A DNA stretch of 46,524 nucleotides from Nitrospinaceae bacterium. Its GTDB lineage: Bacteria > Nitrospinota > Nitrospinia > Nitrospinales > JACRGP01. Of this stretch, positions 27,948 to 37,721 are shown in pieces. The translations under genes and the position numbers were made by a program. Each line of letters opens with the position of its first letter. The first letter of the stretch is position 1. The DNA is taken from positions 1-46,524 of the forward strand of contig JAJDBD010000190.1 of the NCBI GenBank assembly GCA_029261575.1. Reading direction: 5' to 3'. A model generated the notes under the pieces. It made no database searches and was not told the origin of the DNA. It saw nothing but the letters and a program-made list of their open reading frames with translations.

Positions 27948-28190
27948 CTATAAAATTGATAGCCCGGTTTCTTCGTCCAGGAAGAAATTTTCGTTATTGG
28001 GGCCCTTGTAGCTGATATCCTTCACCTCGAACATCTGCTTTCTTTTTACGTCGGCCTCCGCCACGCGGTAGCGACCGTTGTCGTTTCTCTGCACTAATAA
28101 ATGTTCGTTGTTATTGTTTGAAACGATTTCCCATTGATAGAAATCGCTGACGACGCAATTCGCTTCAAAATCAATTTCAATGATATTCAC
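27948..28190 (-). CDS. Small hypothetical protein
   Basis: 80 aa ORF upstream-coupled to nothing obvious; ribosome-binding-like sequence (aggagccgcaagaaaggtgaat) before ATG. Confidence 0.5.
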   Translation of the reverse strand: MNIIEIDFEANCVVSDFYQWEIVSNNNNEHLLVQRNDNGRYRVAEADVKRKQMFEVKDISYKGPNNENFFLDEETGLSIL

Positions 28191-28217
28191 CTTTCTTGCG
28201 GCTCCTTGTTGTGAGGA

Positions 28218-29786
28218 TTAATAATGAATATTAGCGGCGATCTCTCTGGCCTTTTTAACGGTTTGTTTTTTGTTTCCGGGGGGACCTTCTCTGAGAACCA
28301 GGCTGGCAAATTGGATGAGGGGATCGATCTCGTCGTCTTTTTTATAGCCTTTTTCCTTCAGGTATTGTTCCATTTCTGATCGCTTCAAAACCGTTTCAGA
28401 ATCTATGGGCGTTTCGCGGGTCGTATCCTTCGGCTTGTCTTTATCCTCCGGCGCCAATTGTTCGGACAAAATGCGTATGTGAGGAACGATTCCGTTTTTG
28501 GTGATGTCGATTCCCGAAGGCGTGAAATATTTCGAGGTTGTCAGGCGCAAGCCTGCTCCATCATTGATCCTGAAGATGGTTTGCACCGAACCCTTACCGT
28601 AAGAATTTTCTCCCAATATCAGGGCGTTGCCCGAATCCTTCAGCGATCCCGCGACGATTTCCGAAGCGCTGGCGCTGTAATGGTTGATCAGCACCGCGAC
28701 GGGAAGGGTGGGGTAGGATTTTTTGTTGCGGGCGTGGAATTGTTCCTGGTCCTCTTTTTCGCGTCCCTGGGTATACACCACCAACTGATTTTTTTCCAAA
28801 AAATGCCCCGCTACTTTAACCGATTGCTCCAGCAAGCCGCCGGGATTGTGGCGCAAATCAATGATAATGGATTGGACGCCGGTCTTCTGGAAACGCTCCA
28901 GCTCCTTGCTCAGTTGTTGATCCGTGTTTTTGGAAAAACTCGAAACGCGCACATAACCCGTTTGTTTCTCCAGGATCTTCGCGGTCACGGTTTCCACGGA
29001 AATAATTTCCCGCGTTAATTCCAGGGATATCTCCGCTTTATCTTTGGGACGAAATAGACTCACCCGGACCTGGGTGTTGGGGTAGCCTCGCAACCTGTCG
29101 GCAAGTTCAACGAGTTGGAGGCCCTTGGCGCTCTTACCGTCGATCTTAACGATCTGGTCGTCGGGCAATATTCCCGCCCTGCGGGCCGGGGAGTTTTTCA
29201 TGGTCTTGACCACCGTCAGATTGTAATCCCTCATGGTGATCACCATGCCCAGTCCGCCGTATTTTCCTTCCGTGTCGCTCATGGATTTTTCAAACGCCTT
29301 CTTATCCAAAAACTGGGAGTACGGGTCCAGGGCGTCGATCATCCCGTTGATCCCCGCTTTCTCAAGTTCCCATTTGTCGGTCTTGTCTTCAAACGAATCG
29401 TAAAGGGCGTAATAGACTCTATTAAAAATCCGCATGTTCCTGGACCGGTTGAAATCCAGTTGATAGAGCGGGGCGTCGGTTTTGCCGTCCAGGACGGCGC
29501 CTTCGGGCGTGGATTTAAATTTTTTGTTGTCCGGGTCGATAAACTCGATCATTCCCGCAATGGCGCCGGTGAACATTCTTTTGAAATTCGGCGGATAAAC
29601 GTACTTGTCCGCCACCAGATCGAGAACGTTCTCCAGGGTTTCGAGGTCGCTGTTGAACAAACCCGCGTACGCGGGAGCGGTCCAGGAGGGAGGGACCTGA
29701 AAAAGCCCGGTCGGAAACAGCAGGGCCAGCGCCAATACTGCCAGAGCCAGCCGAAGGCGAAATTTGCGAGATTTACGTTCAAACAT
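28218..29786 (-). CDS. S41-family carboxy-terminal processing peptidase
   Basis: PDZ (GGLGMVITMRDYNLTVVKTMKNSPARRAGILPDDQIVKIDG) and catalytic region (LRHNPGGLLEQSV, VLINHYSASASEIVAGSLKDSGNALILGENSYGKGSVQT). Confidence 0.95.
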   Translation of the reverse strand: MFERKSRKFRLRLALAVLALALLFPTGLFQVPPSWTAPAYAGLFNSDLETLENVLDLVADKYVYPPNFKRMFTGAIAGMIEFIDPDNKKFKSTPEGAVLDGKTDAPLYQLDFNRSRNMRIFNRVYYALYDSFEDKTDKWELEKAGINGMIDALDPYSQFLDKKAFEKSMSDTEGKYGGLGMVITMRDYNLTVVKTMKNSPARRAGILPDDQIVKIDGKSAKGLQLVELADRLRGYPNTQVRVSLFRPKDKAEISLELTREIISVETVTAKILEKQTGYVRVSSFSKNTDQQLSKELERFQKTGVQSIIIDLRHNPGGLLEQSVKVAGHFLEKNQLVVYTQGREKEDQEQFHARNKKSYPTLPVAVLINHYSASASEIVAGSLKDSGNALILGENSYGKGSVQTIFRINDGAGLRLTTSKYFTPSGIDITKNGIVPHIRILSEQLAPEDKDKPKDTTRETPIDSETVLKRSEMEQYLKEKGYKKDDEIDPLIQFASLVLREGPPGNKKQTVKKAREIAANIHY

Positions 29787-29834
29787 AGGAAATTGCTTTT
29801 CTGGAATTATCAGCGCAGACGCCGAAAGCGCGTT

Positions 29835-30059
29835 TCATTTCAATTTTGTGAAATCTTCGAGAGTTAATCCTGCGTCCTTAACAATCCGGGCCAATGTGCC
29901 CTTTTTTAATTCGGGGTGAAGCGGAACAATTATCTTTAAGGTTTCTTCGGGTAAGGGTTTTTCCAAACGGACATGAGAACCCTTTTGTCGCGTCTCCACA
30001 AAGCCGATTTGTTTAAGTTTTTTGATAAGGTCGACTCCGGAAAGAACGGGAAGTTTCAT
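29835..30059 (-). CDS. hicA: HicA-family mRNA interferase toxin
   Basis: SGVDLIKKLKQIGFVETRQKGSHVRLEKP...IIVPLHPELKKGTLARIVKDAGLT. Confidence 0.92.
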   Translation of the reverse strand: MKLPVLSGVDLIKKLKQIGFVETRQKGSHVRLEKPLPEETLKIIVPLHPELKKGTLARIVKDAGLTLEDFTKLK

Positions 30060-30256
30060 AAGGTCAGAGTGATTTTCTCTCCTTCCAACTCGATCAACTC
30101 CTCCGCATCTGATTCCAGATAAAGTTCAATCGCCTCTTTTATATTTTCCACGGCCTCCTCCCTGGAGTCTCCCTGGGAGACACAACCTTTAAGAGAAGGA
30201 ACGTGAGCGGTAAACCCGCCTTCTTCCTGGGATTCTAAAATCACGGTGAACTTCAT
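30056..30256 (-). CDS. hicB: HicB-family antitoxin (short form)
   Basis: FTVILESQEEGGFTAHVPSLKGCVSQGDSREEAVENIKEAIELYLES; 4-nt overlap with hicA. Confidence 0.92.
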   Translation of the reverse strand: MKFTVILESQEEGGFTAHVPSLKGCVSQGDSREEAVENIKEAIELYLESDAEELIELEGEKITLTL

Positions 30257-30332
30257 TTTTTTAAGTTGCCGCTAAATTTTTTTTAAAGAGAATCTCTAAT
30301 CATTCGATATTTAAACAAGGAGTCTGCGGGTT

Positions 30333-30962
30333 TTAGCTGTTATTCAAAACATCTTCCAAAATTAATTCCAGGCCGTCGGTCATTTTATCCACACTGCCGC
30401 CATACATGCTGGGAGCCACTTTCAACGTTTTGTTGATGATGATCGTCGGCGTTTCGCCGGCCTTGTATTGTTGAGACAGAGTCAGGGATTGTTGAACCTT
30501 GGCCTTGACGTCGGCCGATTCCATTCCCTGGGTCATCTCCTTTTCGATCCCATAATCCTTGGCCAGAATTTTTATGGCGCGCGGTTTAAAAATGTTGATT
30601 CCGTATTTGAAATTCGTGTCGAACAATTCCTGGGTAAACTTTTCCTCGACTCCCAACTCGTCCGAGATATAAAAAGCCATGGCCGGATAAGGCGTCTGGT
30701 TGCCCCAGTATACCGGGTATTTTTTATGGAACAGCTTGTCTTTGAATTTCGTGTGGAGGCGCTTCGAGGTTTCCAAAAACTTGTAGCAATGCCCGCAGGA
30801 GTAATTAAAAAACTCGAGCATCTCGACTTGTTTGGCCCCCTTGAGAGAGTCCAGGTTTCCAATCACCTCGTATTTCCCGCGGAATTTGGCGTCGCTTCCC
30901 GCCTGGATGGAAGAAGGAATAATGACTAAGGCGATCAATAACAGAGCGGTCAAATACCTCAT
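30333..30962 (-). CDS. DsbA-like thiol:disulfide interchange protein, secreted
   Basis: Signal peptide, EMLEFFNYSCGHCYKFLETSKRL (CGHC), ETPTIIINKTLKV. Confidence 0.9.
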   Translation of the reverse strand: MRYLTALLLIALVIIPSSIQAGSDAKFRGKYEVIGNLDSLKGAKQVEMLEFFNYSCGHCYKFLETSKRLHTKFKDKLFHKKYPVYWGNQTPYPAMAFYISDELGVEEKFTQELFDTNFKYGINIFKPRAIKILAKDYGIEKEMTQGMESADVKAKVQQSLTLSQQYKAGETPTIIINKTLKVAPSMYGGSVDKMTDGLELILEDVLNNS

Positions 30963-31001
30963 AAAAATTTCCTTTTCCGATGTGTCATATTGAAGAATGA
31001 A

Positions 31002-32342
31002 TCAATGTTGAATCCGGGACCAATAGTCCTCGAAATTAAATCTGGGGCTGTGGTCTCCGAAATGGCAACGCTTGCAGGCGCCGCGCGCATTGGCTCCAAA
31101 GCCCGGCCTCGGGGACTTGATGTGTTGAAGACCGGATCCGTGGCAGGTTTCACACTGAACGTTTTCCAGCTCTTCGGTATCGTTCTCGCTGATAAAACCG
31201 CCCGGTTGATTGAACGCCACTGTGTGGCATTGCAAACATTCCGGGTCGAACGCTTTGTTGGCCTTTCGCAAGGTGGCGTAGGCGCGGGCATGTTGCGACC
31301 GCGACCAGATTTCATGCGCCTCTGCGTGGCAGGTTTTGCACGCCTTGTCCGTCGCGTAAACCCGCGCTCCGGCTTTTTCCCGCCGGGCCGAAAGCGACGC
31401 CAGAAAAAGCTCCTCCACCTCGTCGTTATAGACCTCGTATAACTTTACCATTTCCGGATCGAATTGAACACTCGAATCCATGGGAACCATTTTCAATTCG
31501 TAGACCGTCTTCCCCCCCGCCGACAGCGTCGCTTTCAGCTCCCCGAGCTTCTGTCCCTTGGGACCAGGCTGGACGAAAATACGACCGTTTTTGCGCACGG
31601 GTTTCACATCAATCTCGTCGTTTTCCGTTTCGATGTTGCCGTTGATCACGACGTCGACGCCTTCCAGGTCCAGCAACTTCAAGCCGTCCTCCCGCTTCAT
31701 ATGGGAAAGAACCACGACCAGATCCGGCTTTTCCGTTTCCTCCGTTTCGCTCAGGGCTTTGAGACGCTCTTTGACCGCCGCCGCCGGATCGTTCATTTTT
31801 AGATTGGAATGCCCCGTCAAATGATATAGCCCGGGATCGCCTACGGCCAACAGGGCGACCTTCACGCCGTCGCCCATTTTTTTAATCAGAAATTTTGGGA
31901 GCGCCTTCCCGCTTGTGAACTCAATATTGCTGGCCAGCCAGGGAATGTTTTTCAAGTCGCGAATGAAATCGTTTCCGTAAACCAGGTCGTTGTCCCCAAG
32001 GGCCACGGCGTCGTACTGCATCCGGGACAGAGCGTTGGCGAGAAACTTTGCCTTGAGCTTGCCCTGCTCCGTGGGTTCCTTGAAATTGTCGCCGACGTCG
32101 ACCAGCAGGACGTCTTCCAACCTGTCGCGGGCGTTCTTGATAAAAGTCATGCGGCGTTCGAAACCGCCTTGCTCTTCTTCCTTCGCGCACCCGCAGGGTT
32201 TCAATTCCCCCAGCGCCAGGCCGGAAAATATTATGTGCGCGACGCGGAGGGGGGGCTTCGCCATGGAAAGCGCGGAATTGGAAAGGCCCGTCCAGATCAG
32301 GACCGGGACGGCCAGAATTATGATCCAATACTTGAAATTCAA
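31002..32342 (-). CDS. Metallophosphatase (UshA-like)-tetraheme cytochrome c fusion
   Basis: N-terminal GELKPCGCAKEEEQGGFERRMTFI... VDVGDNF ... ALGDNDL and VLSHMKREDG, then four CxxCH: CKTCH, CLQCH, CETCH, CKRCH. Confidence 0.85.
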   Translation of the reverse strand: MNFKYWIIILAVPVLIWTGLSNSALSMAKPPLRVAHIIFSGLALGELKPCGCAKEEEQGGFERRMTFIKNARDRLEDVLLVDVGDNFKEPTEQGKLKAKFLANALSRMQYDAVALGDNDLVYGNDFIRDLKNIPWLASNIEFTSGKALPKFLIKKMGDGVKVALLAVGDPGLYHLTGHSNLKMNDPAAAVKERLKALSETEETEKPDLVVVLSHMKREDGLKLLDLEGVDVVINGNIETENDEIDVKPVRKNGRIFVQPGPKGQKLGELKATLSAGGKTVYELKMVPMDSSVQFDPEMVKLYEVYNDEVEELFLASLSARREKAGARVYATDKACKTCHAEAHEIWSRSQHARAYATLRKANKAFDPECLQCHTVAFNQPGGFISENDTEELENVQCETCHGSGLQHIKSPRPGFGANARGACKRCHFGDHSPRFNFEDYWSRIQH

Positions 32343-32565
32343 AGCGGGAAAGAATCGAAAGGGTTGTGTTTTGTTGGTTATTGTCTTTCATTCAGGTTAG
32401 CGGAAAACTGAACCCAAATCAATGCGAACAGAGAGGAGGACCCGTTGGCAGAAAAAAGTTTGAACCACCGGTGGGTACAGATAAACACGGAAAGTTTTCA
32501 AGTTAAAAATACTGGCCCCGGCGCCTCGCCGGCGGATGAAAGTGGTATACTTCCAAGCAACGCTA

Positions 32566-33465
32566 ATGAACGAGTCATCTGTCTTGAAAACGACCAAATC
32601 GGAAATCCACATGCACTCCACTTTTTCCGACGGGGAATTTACGCCCGCCCGGCTCGTGGAGATCGCGCAAAAAAATAGCGTACAGGCTCTGGCGCTCACC
32701 GACCACGACACCTTCGAGGGGATCGACGATTTTTTAACCGCCGCCCAACCGACGGAGATTTTCGCCTTTCCGGGGATCGAGATCACCGTGCGCTTTCACG
32801 ATTTTAACCTGCATATTTTGGGTTATTTCAAAGACCGCGAATCCCTCGGCGCCGACCTTTGCGACCGGGTCAGAATCATGAAGGAGTTGCGGGAAAGCCG
32901 TATGCGCGAATTGATTGTGCGCGTCGACGCGGTCGTTCCGGAAAAGTTTCGCGGCGCGATTACTTTTGACAATGTCCGCAAAGCGGCGGAAGGAGTGATC
33001 GCCCGCCCGCACCTGGCTCGCGAAATGGTTCGCCTCGGAATCGTTCCCAACACCCCTGCGGCCTTCGACCAATACCTCGTCAAATACAATGTGGAGAAAG
33101 ATAACATCTCCGCCGAAGAGGCCATCGACCTGATCCGCAAAAACGCCGGCGTCCCCGTCCTCGCCCATCCGGGAGAGCGAACCTACTCTATCATCAACAC
33201 GAAAAAAGGGCGGAGCTTAAACGACGCGGAAAAGTCGCTGGAAGAATTGAAAACCTTTGGACTGCTGGGGATGGAGTGCGTGTACCCCTATCACGAGAGG
33301 GCGGGCACGGTAAAACTTTTTCTGGACCTGGCGGAGAAGTATGGATTGATCGCCACCGGCAGTCGCGACTTCCACGGATTTCATTATGCCCAGAGCACAG
33401 ACCACCTCGGCGCGACCAAAATGCTTCCCCCCTTCCTCGACCAGTTTAAAGAAGTTTGGGGTTGA
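32566..33465 (+). CDS. PHP-domain metal-dependent phosphoesterase
   Basis: EIHMHSTFSDGEFTPARLVEIAQKNSVQALALTDHDTFEGI, PVLAHPGE, TGSRDFHG. ATG at 32566 or 32536. Confidence 0.92.
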   Translation: MNESSVLKTTKSEIHMHSTFSDGEFTPARLVEIAQKNSVQALALTDHDTFEGIDDFLTAAQPTEIFAFPGIEITVRFHDFNLHILGYFKDRESLGADLCDRVRIMKELRESRMRELIVRVDAVVPEKFRGAITFDNVRKAAEGVIARPHLAREMVRLGIVPNTPAAFDQYLVKYNVEKDNISAEEAIDLIRKNAGVPVLAHPGERTYSIINTKKGRSLNDAEKSLEELKTFGLLGMECVYPYHERAGTVKLFLDLAEKYGLIATGSRDFHGFHYAQSTDHLGATKMLPPFLDQFKEVWG

Positions 33466-33485
33466 AAATTTAGTAAGGGAAACAA

Positions 33486-34277
33486 CTAAAACTCCCTCAA
33501 AATTTCTTTGCGTTTGGTTTTGTATTCCTCTTCGGTGACGGCGTTTTCCTTGCGCAATTGTTCCAGGGTTTGGAGGCGGTCCCTGATCTCGTTCGCGTCG
33601 GGACGGGTGGATGATTTGTCTACCCGCCGGGGTTTTTCCTGGACCGGTTCCCGCATCACTCTGGATTTCTCCGGCAATATGTTTTTGCAAATCACCCATG
33701 CGCCAATGTCCTGGGCCACTTTGCGCGACCCTCGCCAGTAACGCTGTTTATAAGTCTGATCCTTTTGCAGAACCAGCTTCCAGGGTTCTCCCGATACGCT
33801 GAAATCCTCGATTCCCCAACGCTCCCGCTTCACCGCAGTCAGCCTCCAGTGAAGCCCTTCTGGAGTTAGAAAAGTATCGCCGCGTGTGTGAATTTTTCCG
33901 GCAGAATCGACGACCTTGAAAGAGATTCTCTGATCCTTGTTTGCCCGCGCGAAATTTTTCGCAATCAGAGGGGCCAGCCGCTGGATCAAATCGGCGCTGA
34001 ACACCCGACCACTTTGAACGTTAAAAAGGTCCTTCTTTTTATAGACCAGAGAAGCCATGCTTTTTTGAATCGTCTTCAGGGGCATGGAATAGGGATGAAC
34101 GATTTTTAAATCGTAGCGTTTTTTTTCGCCTTCGTCAAAGGGCAGAACGCTTGCCTCGTAAGCGGCTTTATTGGATTCGTTTTTTTGCGCGAAGACGGGA
34201 GCGGCGAATAGAACGACCGCTATGCCAAGGAAGGCGGCGAGAGAAATTGAAAACCTGGGGGAGATGGCGTTCACCAT
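33486..34277 (-). CDS. Hypothetical exported protein with C-terminal SHOCT-like segment
   Basis: N-terminal hydrophobic signal; C-terminus EIRDRLQTLEQLRKENAVTEEEYKTKRKEILREF. Confidence 0.65.
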   Translation of the reverse strand: MVNAISPRFSISLAAFLGIAVVLFAAPVFAQKNESNKAAYEASVLPFDEGEKKRYDLKIVHPYSMPLKTIQKSMASLVYKKKDLFNVQSGRVFSADLIQRLAPLIAKNFARANKDQRISFKVVDSAGKIHTRGDTFLTPEGLHWRLTAVKRERWGIEDFSVSGEPWKLVLQKDQTYKQRYWRGSRKVAQDIGAWVICKNILPEKSRVMREPVQEKPRRVDKSSTRPDANEIRDRLQTLEQLRKENAVTEEEYKTKRKEILREF

Positions 34278-34353
34278 TTTTCGAGCGTTTTTAAATTGGC
34301 AAATCTACCCCGGATTTTAACAGATTAAGGCATGGAAGGTGAGTCTGGCGATT

Positions 34354-35565
34354 TCAATACGCGAAAACGATTCCAAACTCTCCGGTGTGGGTTTTTTCGC
34401 TATGTAACGGGCTGACGCCCTGAAGGTCGCCGGTCAACTCGAACATTAATTTCAAATTGCGCATTAAATAGTAGGTCAGGTTGGCAGTGATCGTATTGGC
34501 GTCGAGTTGAGGTTTTTCGTTCACCTCTACGATATTGTGAAGAAAAGATAAAATCCAGTCGTCGCCGAGTTTTTTGGTCACGCCGACAAAACCGCCCCAG
34601 GACTGAATGTCCCCCTCCGGTCCTCGTTCCTGGAAGGTTCCGTTGCGGTCCTCTCCGTAAAGATAACTTCCCCAAATGTTCCAGTCTTCGAAGATGGTGA
34701 AATTAAAATCAGGCCCAATCCGGTAGAAATTGCTGGCCACTCCCCGAGGGTCGTCCTCCTGTCCGTGGTATGCATAGACGCCGACGGTCTGGTTTCCATA
34801 ACCGAGAGTGCCTCGCCCGTAAAAATTCTTAAAACCATTGGAATCGAAATTACGTTCGTTGTTCGCATTCCCGATTCCGTTGCCGTTGGAAATTCCGGCT
34901 AATAGTCCCACGTTCCAATCTTCCGTGACGTTGAAATTGTAATTTGCCTCAATGGCCCGATCGTAGACAAGATTGAAACCGCTATCGCTGACCGGGGTCG
35001 TGTAATAGGTGTAATCCTGAAACGTCAGTCTTTGTTCGCGGGGGAATAACGAGTCTGTTATCTGGAACTGGCCAAAACGAAGATCAAAATTTTCTATGCC
35101 CAAAAAACTGTTCAAATAGAGAAATGCGTCTTCGATACCGGTGACCCCGCCGCGTTCGTCGAAGAAAAAATAGAAATAGTAGGCGATGTCTTTTCTAAGG
35201 GTTCCGCTGGTCAACACCTTGGCGGAAAAAGGCGCTTCTATGTCCGTGGTCACCTCGGTGTCGTTGCGCGCGCGGAAAAATGAATCGACCCGGATGGCAA
35301 AGGGGAAATATTGATGGAGCAGAAGTTTGTTCTCTTCAATTTCCTCGACATAGTCCTTCGGGTCTTCATCGGGCATTTGATAGCCGTTTTGAGCGAAGTT
35401 GGCTCCGAAATTATTCAATTGCGGAAAACCGGTATGGCACATGACGCAGGAGAGTTTATACTTGCGGGCAAACAGGGGAATTGCCGACGCCGTTTCCGCA
35501 ACAAGACAGACGAACAGCGCCATCGCGGCAATAAAAATCCATTTTCCATGTTTTATCCTGCGCAT
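34354..35565 (-). CDS. Monoheme cytochrome c-porin fusion, Cyc2-like architecture
   Basis: Signal peptide followed by IPLFARKYKLSCVMCHTGFPQLNNFGANFAQNGYQM (one CxxCH), then a beta-barrel-like remainder ending in FAY (C-terminal aromatic). Confidence 0.75.
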   Translation of the reverse strand: MRRIKHGKWIFIAAMALFVCLVAETASAIPLFARKYKLSCVMCHTGFPQLNNFGANFAQNGYQMPDEDPKDYVEEIEENKLLLHQYFPFAIRVDSFFRARNDTEVTTDIEAPFSAKVLTSGTLRKDIAYYFYFFFDERGGVTGIEDAFLYLNSFLGIENFDLRFGQFQITDSLFPREQRLTFQDYTYYTTPVSDSGFNLVYDRAIEANYNFNVTEDWNVGLLAGISNGNGIGNANNERNFDSNGFKNFYGRGTLGYGNQTVGVYAYHGQEDDPRGVASNFYRIGPDFNFTIFEDWNIWGSYLYGEDRNGTFQERGPEGDIQSWGGFVGVTKKLGDDWILSFLHNIVEVNEKPQLDANTITANLTYYLMRNLKLMFELTGDLQGVSPLHSEKTHTGEFGIVFAY

Positions 35566-35673
35566 GAGTTATTCCTTAGTTTCATCATGGTTGGCGAAAT
35601 CGTTATCGTATATTTTCTTAGATACAAATCAACTTGAAAATATTTCAGTTAAACGGCGGCGCTGGTTAAATCC

Positions 35674-36585
35674 CTATTGCCCTTTTGAGGGTTTCATTTT
35701 TTGAACGATCAGCCAATATGAAATGCTAAGGCACAGCACCAACAGGCCGTATAAAAGGACGTCCATGGATTTTGCCGGTGAAAGTGAAAATATCAAAATC
35801 TTCCTGATGAGCGCCGCTATAGCGAGGGTTATAAAAGCTTCCAGGGCAAAACTACCGCCGCGCAGATGGTTCATTTCTTGATGAATCAATTCAATAGCGG
35901 CCCAAAGGATCAAGAGACTGCCGAGGATGGTTAATATACCTTTCTCGACTTGGATTTGACTGAAAAATAGCAGATAAACGTCGTATCCGAATAAACCGAC
36001 GGCAAACGAAGCGACGACTAACAAGGCTCCCGCTAGCACGTAATTGAAGTAACCGCTGACTTTTTTTAGCAAACCCAGTAACGTTTTTTCAGTGCGAGAA
36101 AGAGACAAAAATCGGCTCATTTCCTCTTCCCGGTAGGCGCTGGTCAGTACATCCAGATTTATATCAAGGATCTTTTCCATCGCGTTTAACTTTTTGGTTA
36201 AACTTTCATCGTCCTTATTCTCTTGCCGAATGCGATCCAGGGTAAATACTCGGACATAATTAAATGCGGCGTTAACATAATGGGTGGGGAGTCCTAGCCG
36301 GACGTGTATCTCGCCAACCTTTAACAGTTTCATAAAATAGAAAATGTCATAAGTCCCGCCAAAAAGGTCCAGATACCATTGGCGAATTTTGCCGCGATGC
36401 CGAGAGATCACTGCTTCATCCCGTAGAAAGTCAGCGGTTTTACCGAATTTCCAGATAAATTCGTAAAAACCGTCCAGAAATTCGTCGGCAAATGATTCCA
36501 TTTGAGGCCTCATTTGCAGAAGGAGCGCCTCGTCGTCTTTGGTGAATTGGTAATGTTCTTTAAGAAGGGAGTGATCCTTTTGCAT
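35674..36585 (-). CDS. Protoglobin (globin-sensor) domain fused to a PsiE-like membrane domain
   Basis: N-terminal protoglobin pattern (LLLQMRPQMESFADEFLDGFYEFIW ... KVGEIHVRLGLPTHYVNAAFNYVR) and C-terminal 4-TM region resembling PsiE (LILWAAIELIHQEMNHLRGGSFALEAFITLAIAALIRKILIF). Confidence 0.75.
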   Translation of the reverse strand: MQKDHSLLKEHYQFTKDDEALLLQMRPQMESFADEFLDGFYEFIWKFGKTADFLRDEAVISRHRGKIRQWYLDLFGGTYDIFYFMKLLKVGEIHVRLGLPTHYVNAAFNYVRVFTLDRIRQENKDDESLTKKLNAMEKILDINLDVLTSAYREEEMSRFLSLSRTEKTLLGLLKKVSGYFNYVLAGALLVVASFAVGLFGYDVYLLFFSQIQVEKGILTILGSLLILWAAIELIHQEMNHLRGGSFALEAFITLAIAALIRKILIFSLSPAKSMDVLLYGLLVLCLSISYWLIVQKMKPSKGQ

Positions 36586-36676
36586 TTATAATTTCCTGTC
36601 GCAGATTTATTGGTTCGCCAACGGCGCGCCCCTAATTATAGGCGCAACAATTTATTTTTAATATGGGAAATGAGGG

Positions 36677-37717
36677 CTAGAACAAACCCGATTGATTGGG
36701 GTCGGATTTTGGCGGGACGATTCCGAAATGTTCGAAGGCGGCGGCCGTGGCGACGCGCCCGCGCGGGGTGCGGTGGATGAATCCGGTTTGCATCAGGAAA
36801 GGTTCGTAAACGTCTTCGATCGTATCCTTATCTTCGTTGATGGAGGCGGCCAGGGTTTCCACCCCCACCGGTCCGCCTTTGAATTTTTCGATCATGGTCA
36901 GCAATAGCTTGTGGTCCATTTTGTCCAGCCCCATGTGATCCACTTCCATCATTTCCAGAGACCGGTCCGCGACGTCCTTGTCGATCACCCCGTCGGCCTT
37001 GACCTGCGCGAAATCGCGCACCCGGCGGAGCAGGCGGTTGGCAATGCGCGGAGTGCCGCGCGATCTCCGGGCGATCTCCGTCTCTCCCTCCTTCGTGATG
37101 GGAATGTTCAGGATGGAGGCCGAGCGCTTGACGATGACTTCCAGTTCCTGCGCGGTGTAATGGTCCAGCCTGTGCACCACGCCGAACCGGTCGCGCAAAG
37201 GGGAGGTCAGCAATCCCGCGCGGGTGGTGGCGCCGATCAGGGTGAACGGCGGCAGGTCGAGCTTGATCGACCGCGCGCTCGGTCCCTGTCCGATCATGAT
37301 ATCCAGTTTGAAATCTTCCATCGCCGGGTAAAGAATTTCTTCGACGGCGCGCGGCAGGCGGTGGATTTCGTCGATGAATAATATATCGCCGTGCTCCAGG
37401 TTGGTGAGAAGCGCGGCCAGGTCGCCCGATTTTTCCACCACCGGACCGGAGGTGCTTTTCAGGTTGGAACCCATTTCGATGGAGATGATATTGGCCAGCG
37501 TGGTTTTGCCCAGACCCGGCGGGCCGTAAAACAGAACGTGGTCCAGGGTCTCCTTGCGCATGCGCGCCGCCGAAATAAAAATCTCCAGGTTCTTTTTAAT
37601 TTTTTCCTGGCCGATGTATTCCTTGAAATTCTGCGGCCTGAGGTTGGCCTCGAATTGTATTTCCTCGTTCTCCGCCGAGGCGTCCAGGTTTTCGTTGAGG
37701 TTCATGGGTTCAGTCAT
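36677..37717 (-). CDS. ruvB: Holliday junction branch migration ATPase RuvB
   Basis: [62 protein letters not shown]. Confidence 0.97.
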   Translation of the reverse strand: MTEPMNLNENLDASAENEEIQFEANLRPQNFKEYIGQEKIKKNLEIFISAARMRKETLDHVLFYGPPGLGKTTLANIISIEMGSNLKSTSGPVVEKSGDLAALLTNLEHGDILFIDEIHRLPRAVEEILYPAMEDFKLDIMIGQGPSARSIKLDLPPFTLIGATTRAGLLTSPLRDRFGVVHRLDHYTAQELEVIVKRSASILNIPITKEGETEIARRSRGTPRIANRLLRRVRDFAQVKADGVIDKDVADRSLEMMEVDHMGLDKMDHKLLLTMIEKFKGGPVGVETLAASINEDKDTIEDVYEPFLMQTGFIHRTPRGRVATAAAFEHFGIVPPKSDPNQSGLF

Positions 37718-37721
37718 TATA

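Noticed and set aside
32519-32540. CCGGCG-CCT-CGCCGG hairpin before the PHP-domain gene
   Set aside because: Similar in form to the REP-like hairpins but lacks the AGGC/GTAG flank and any shared sequence around it; could be chance in GC-rich DNA.
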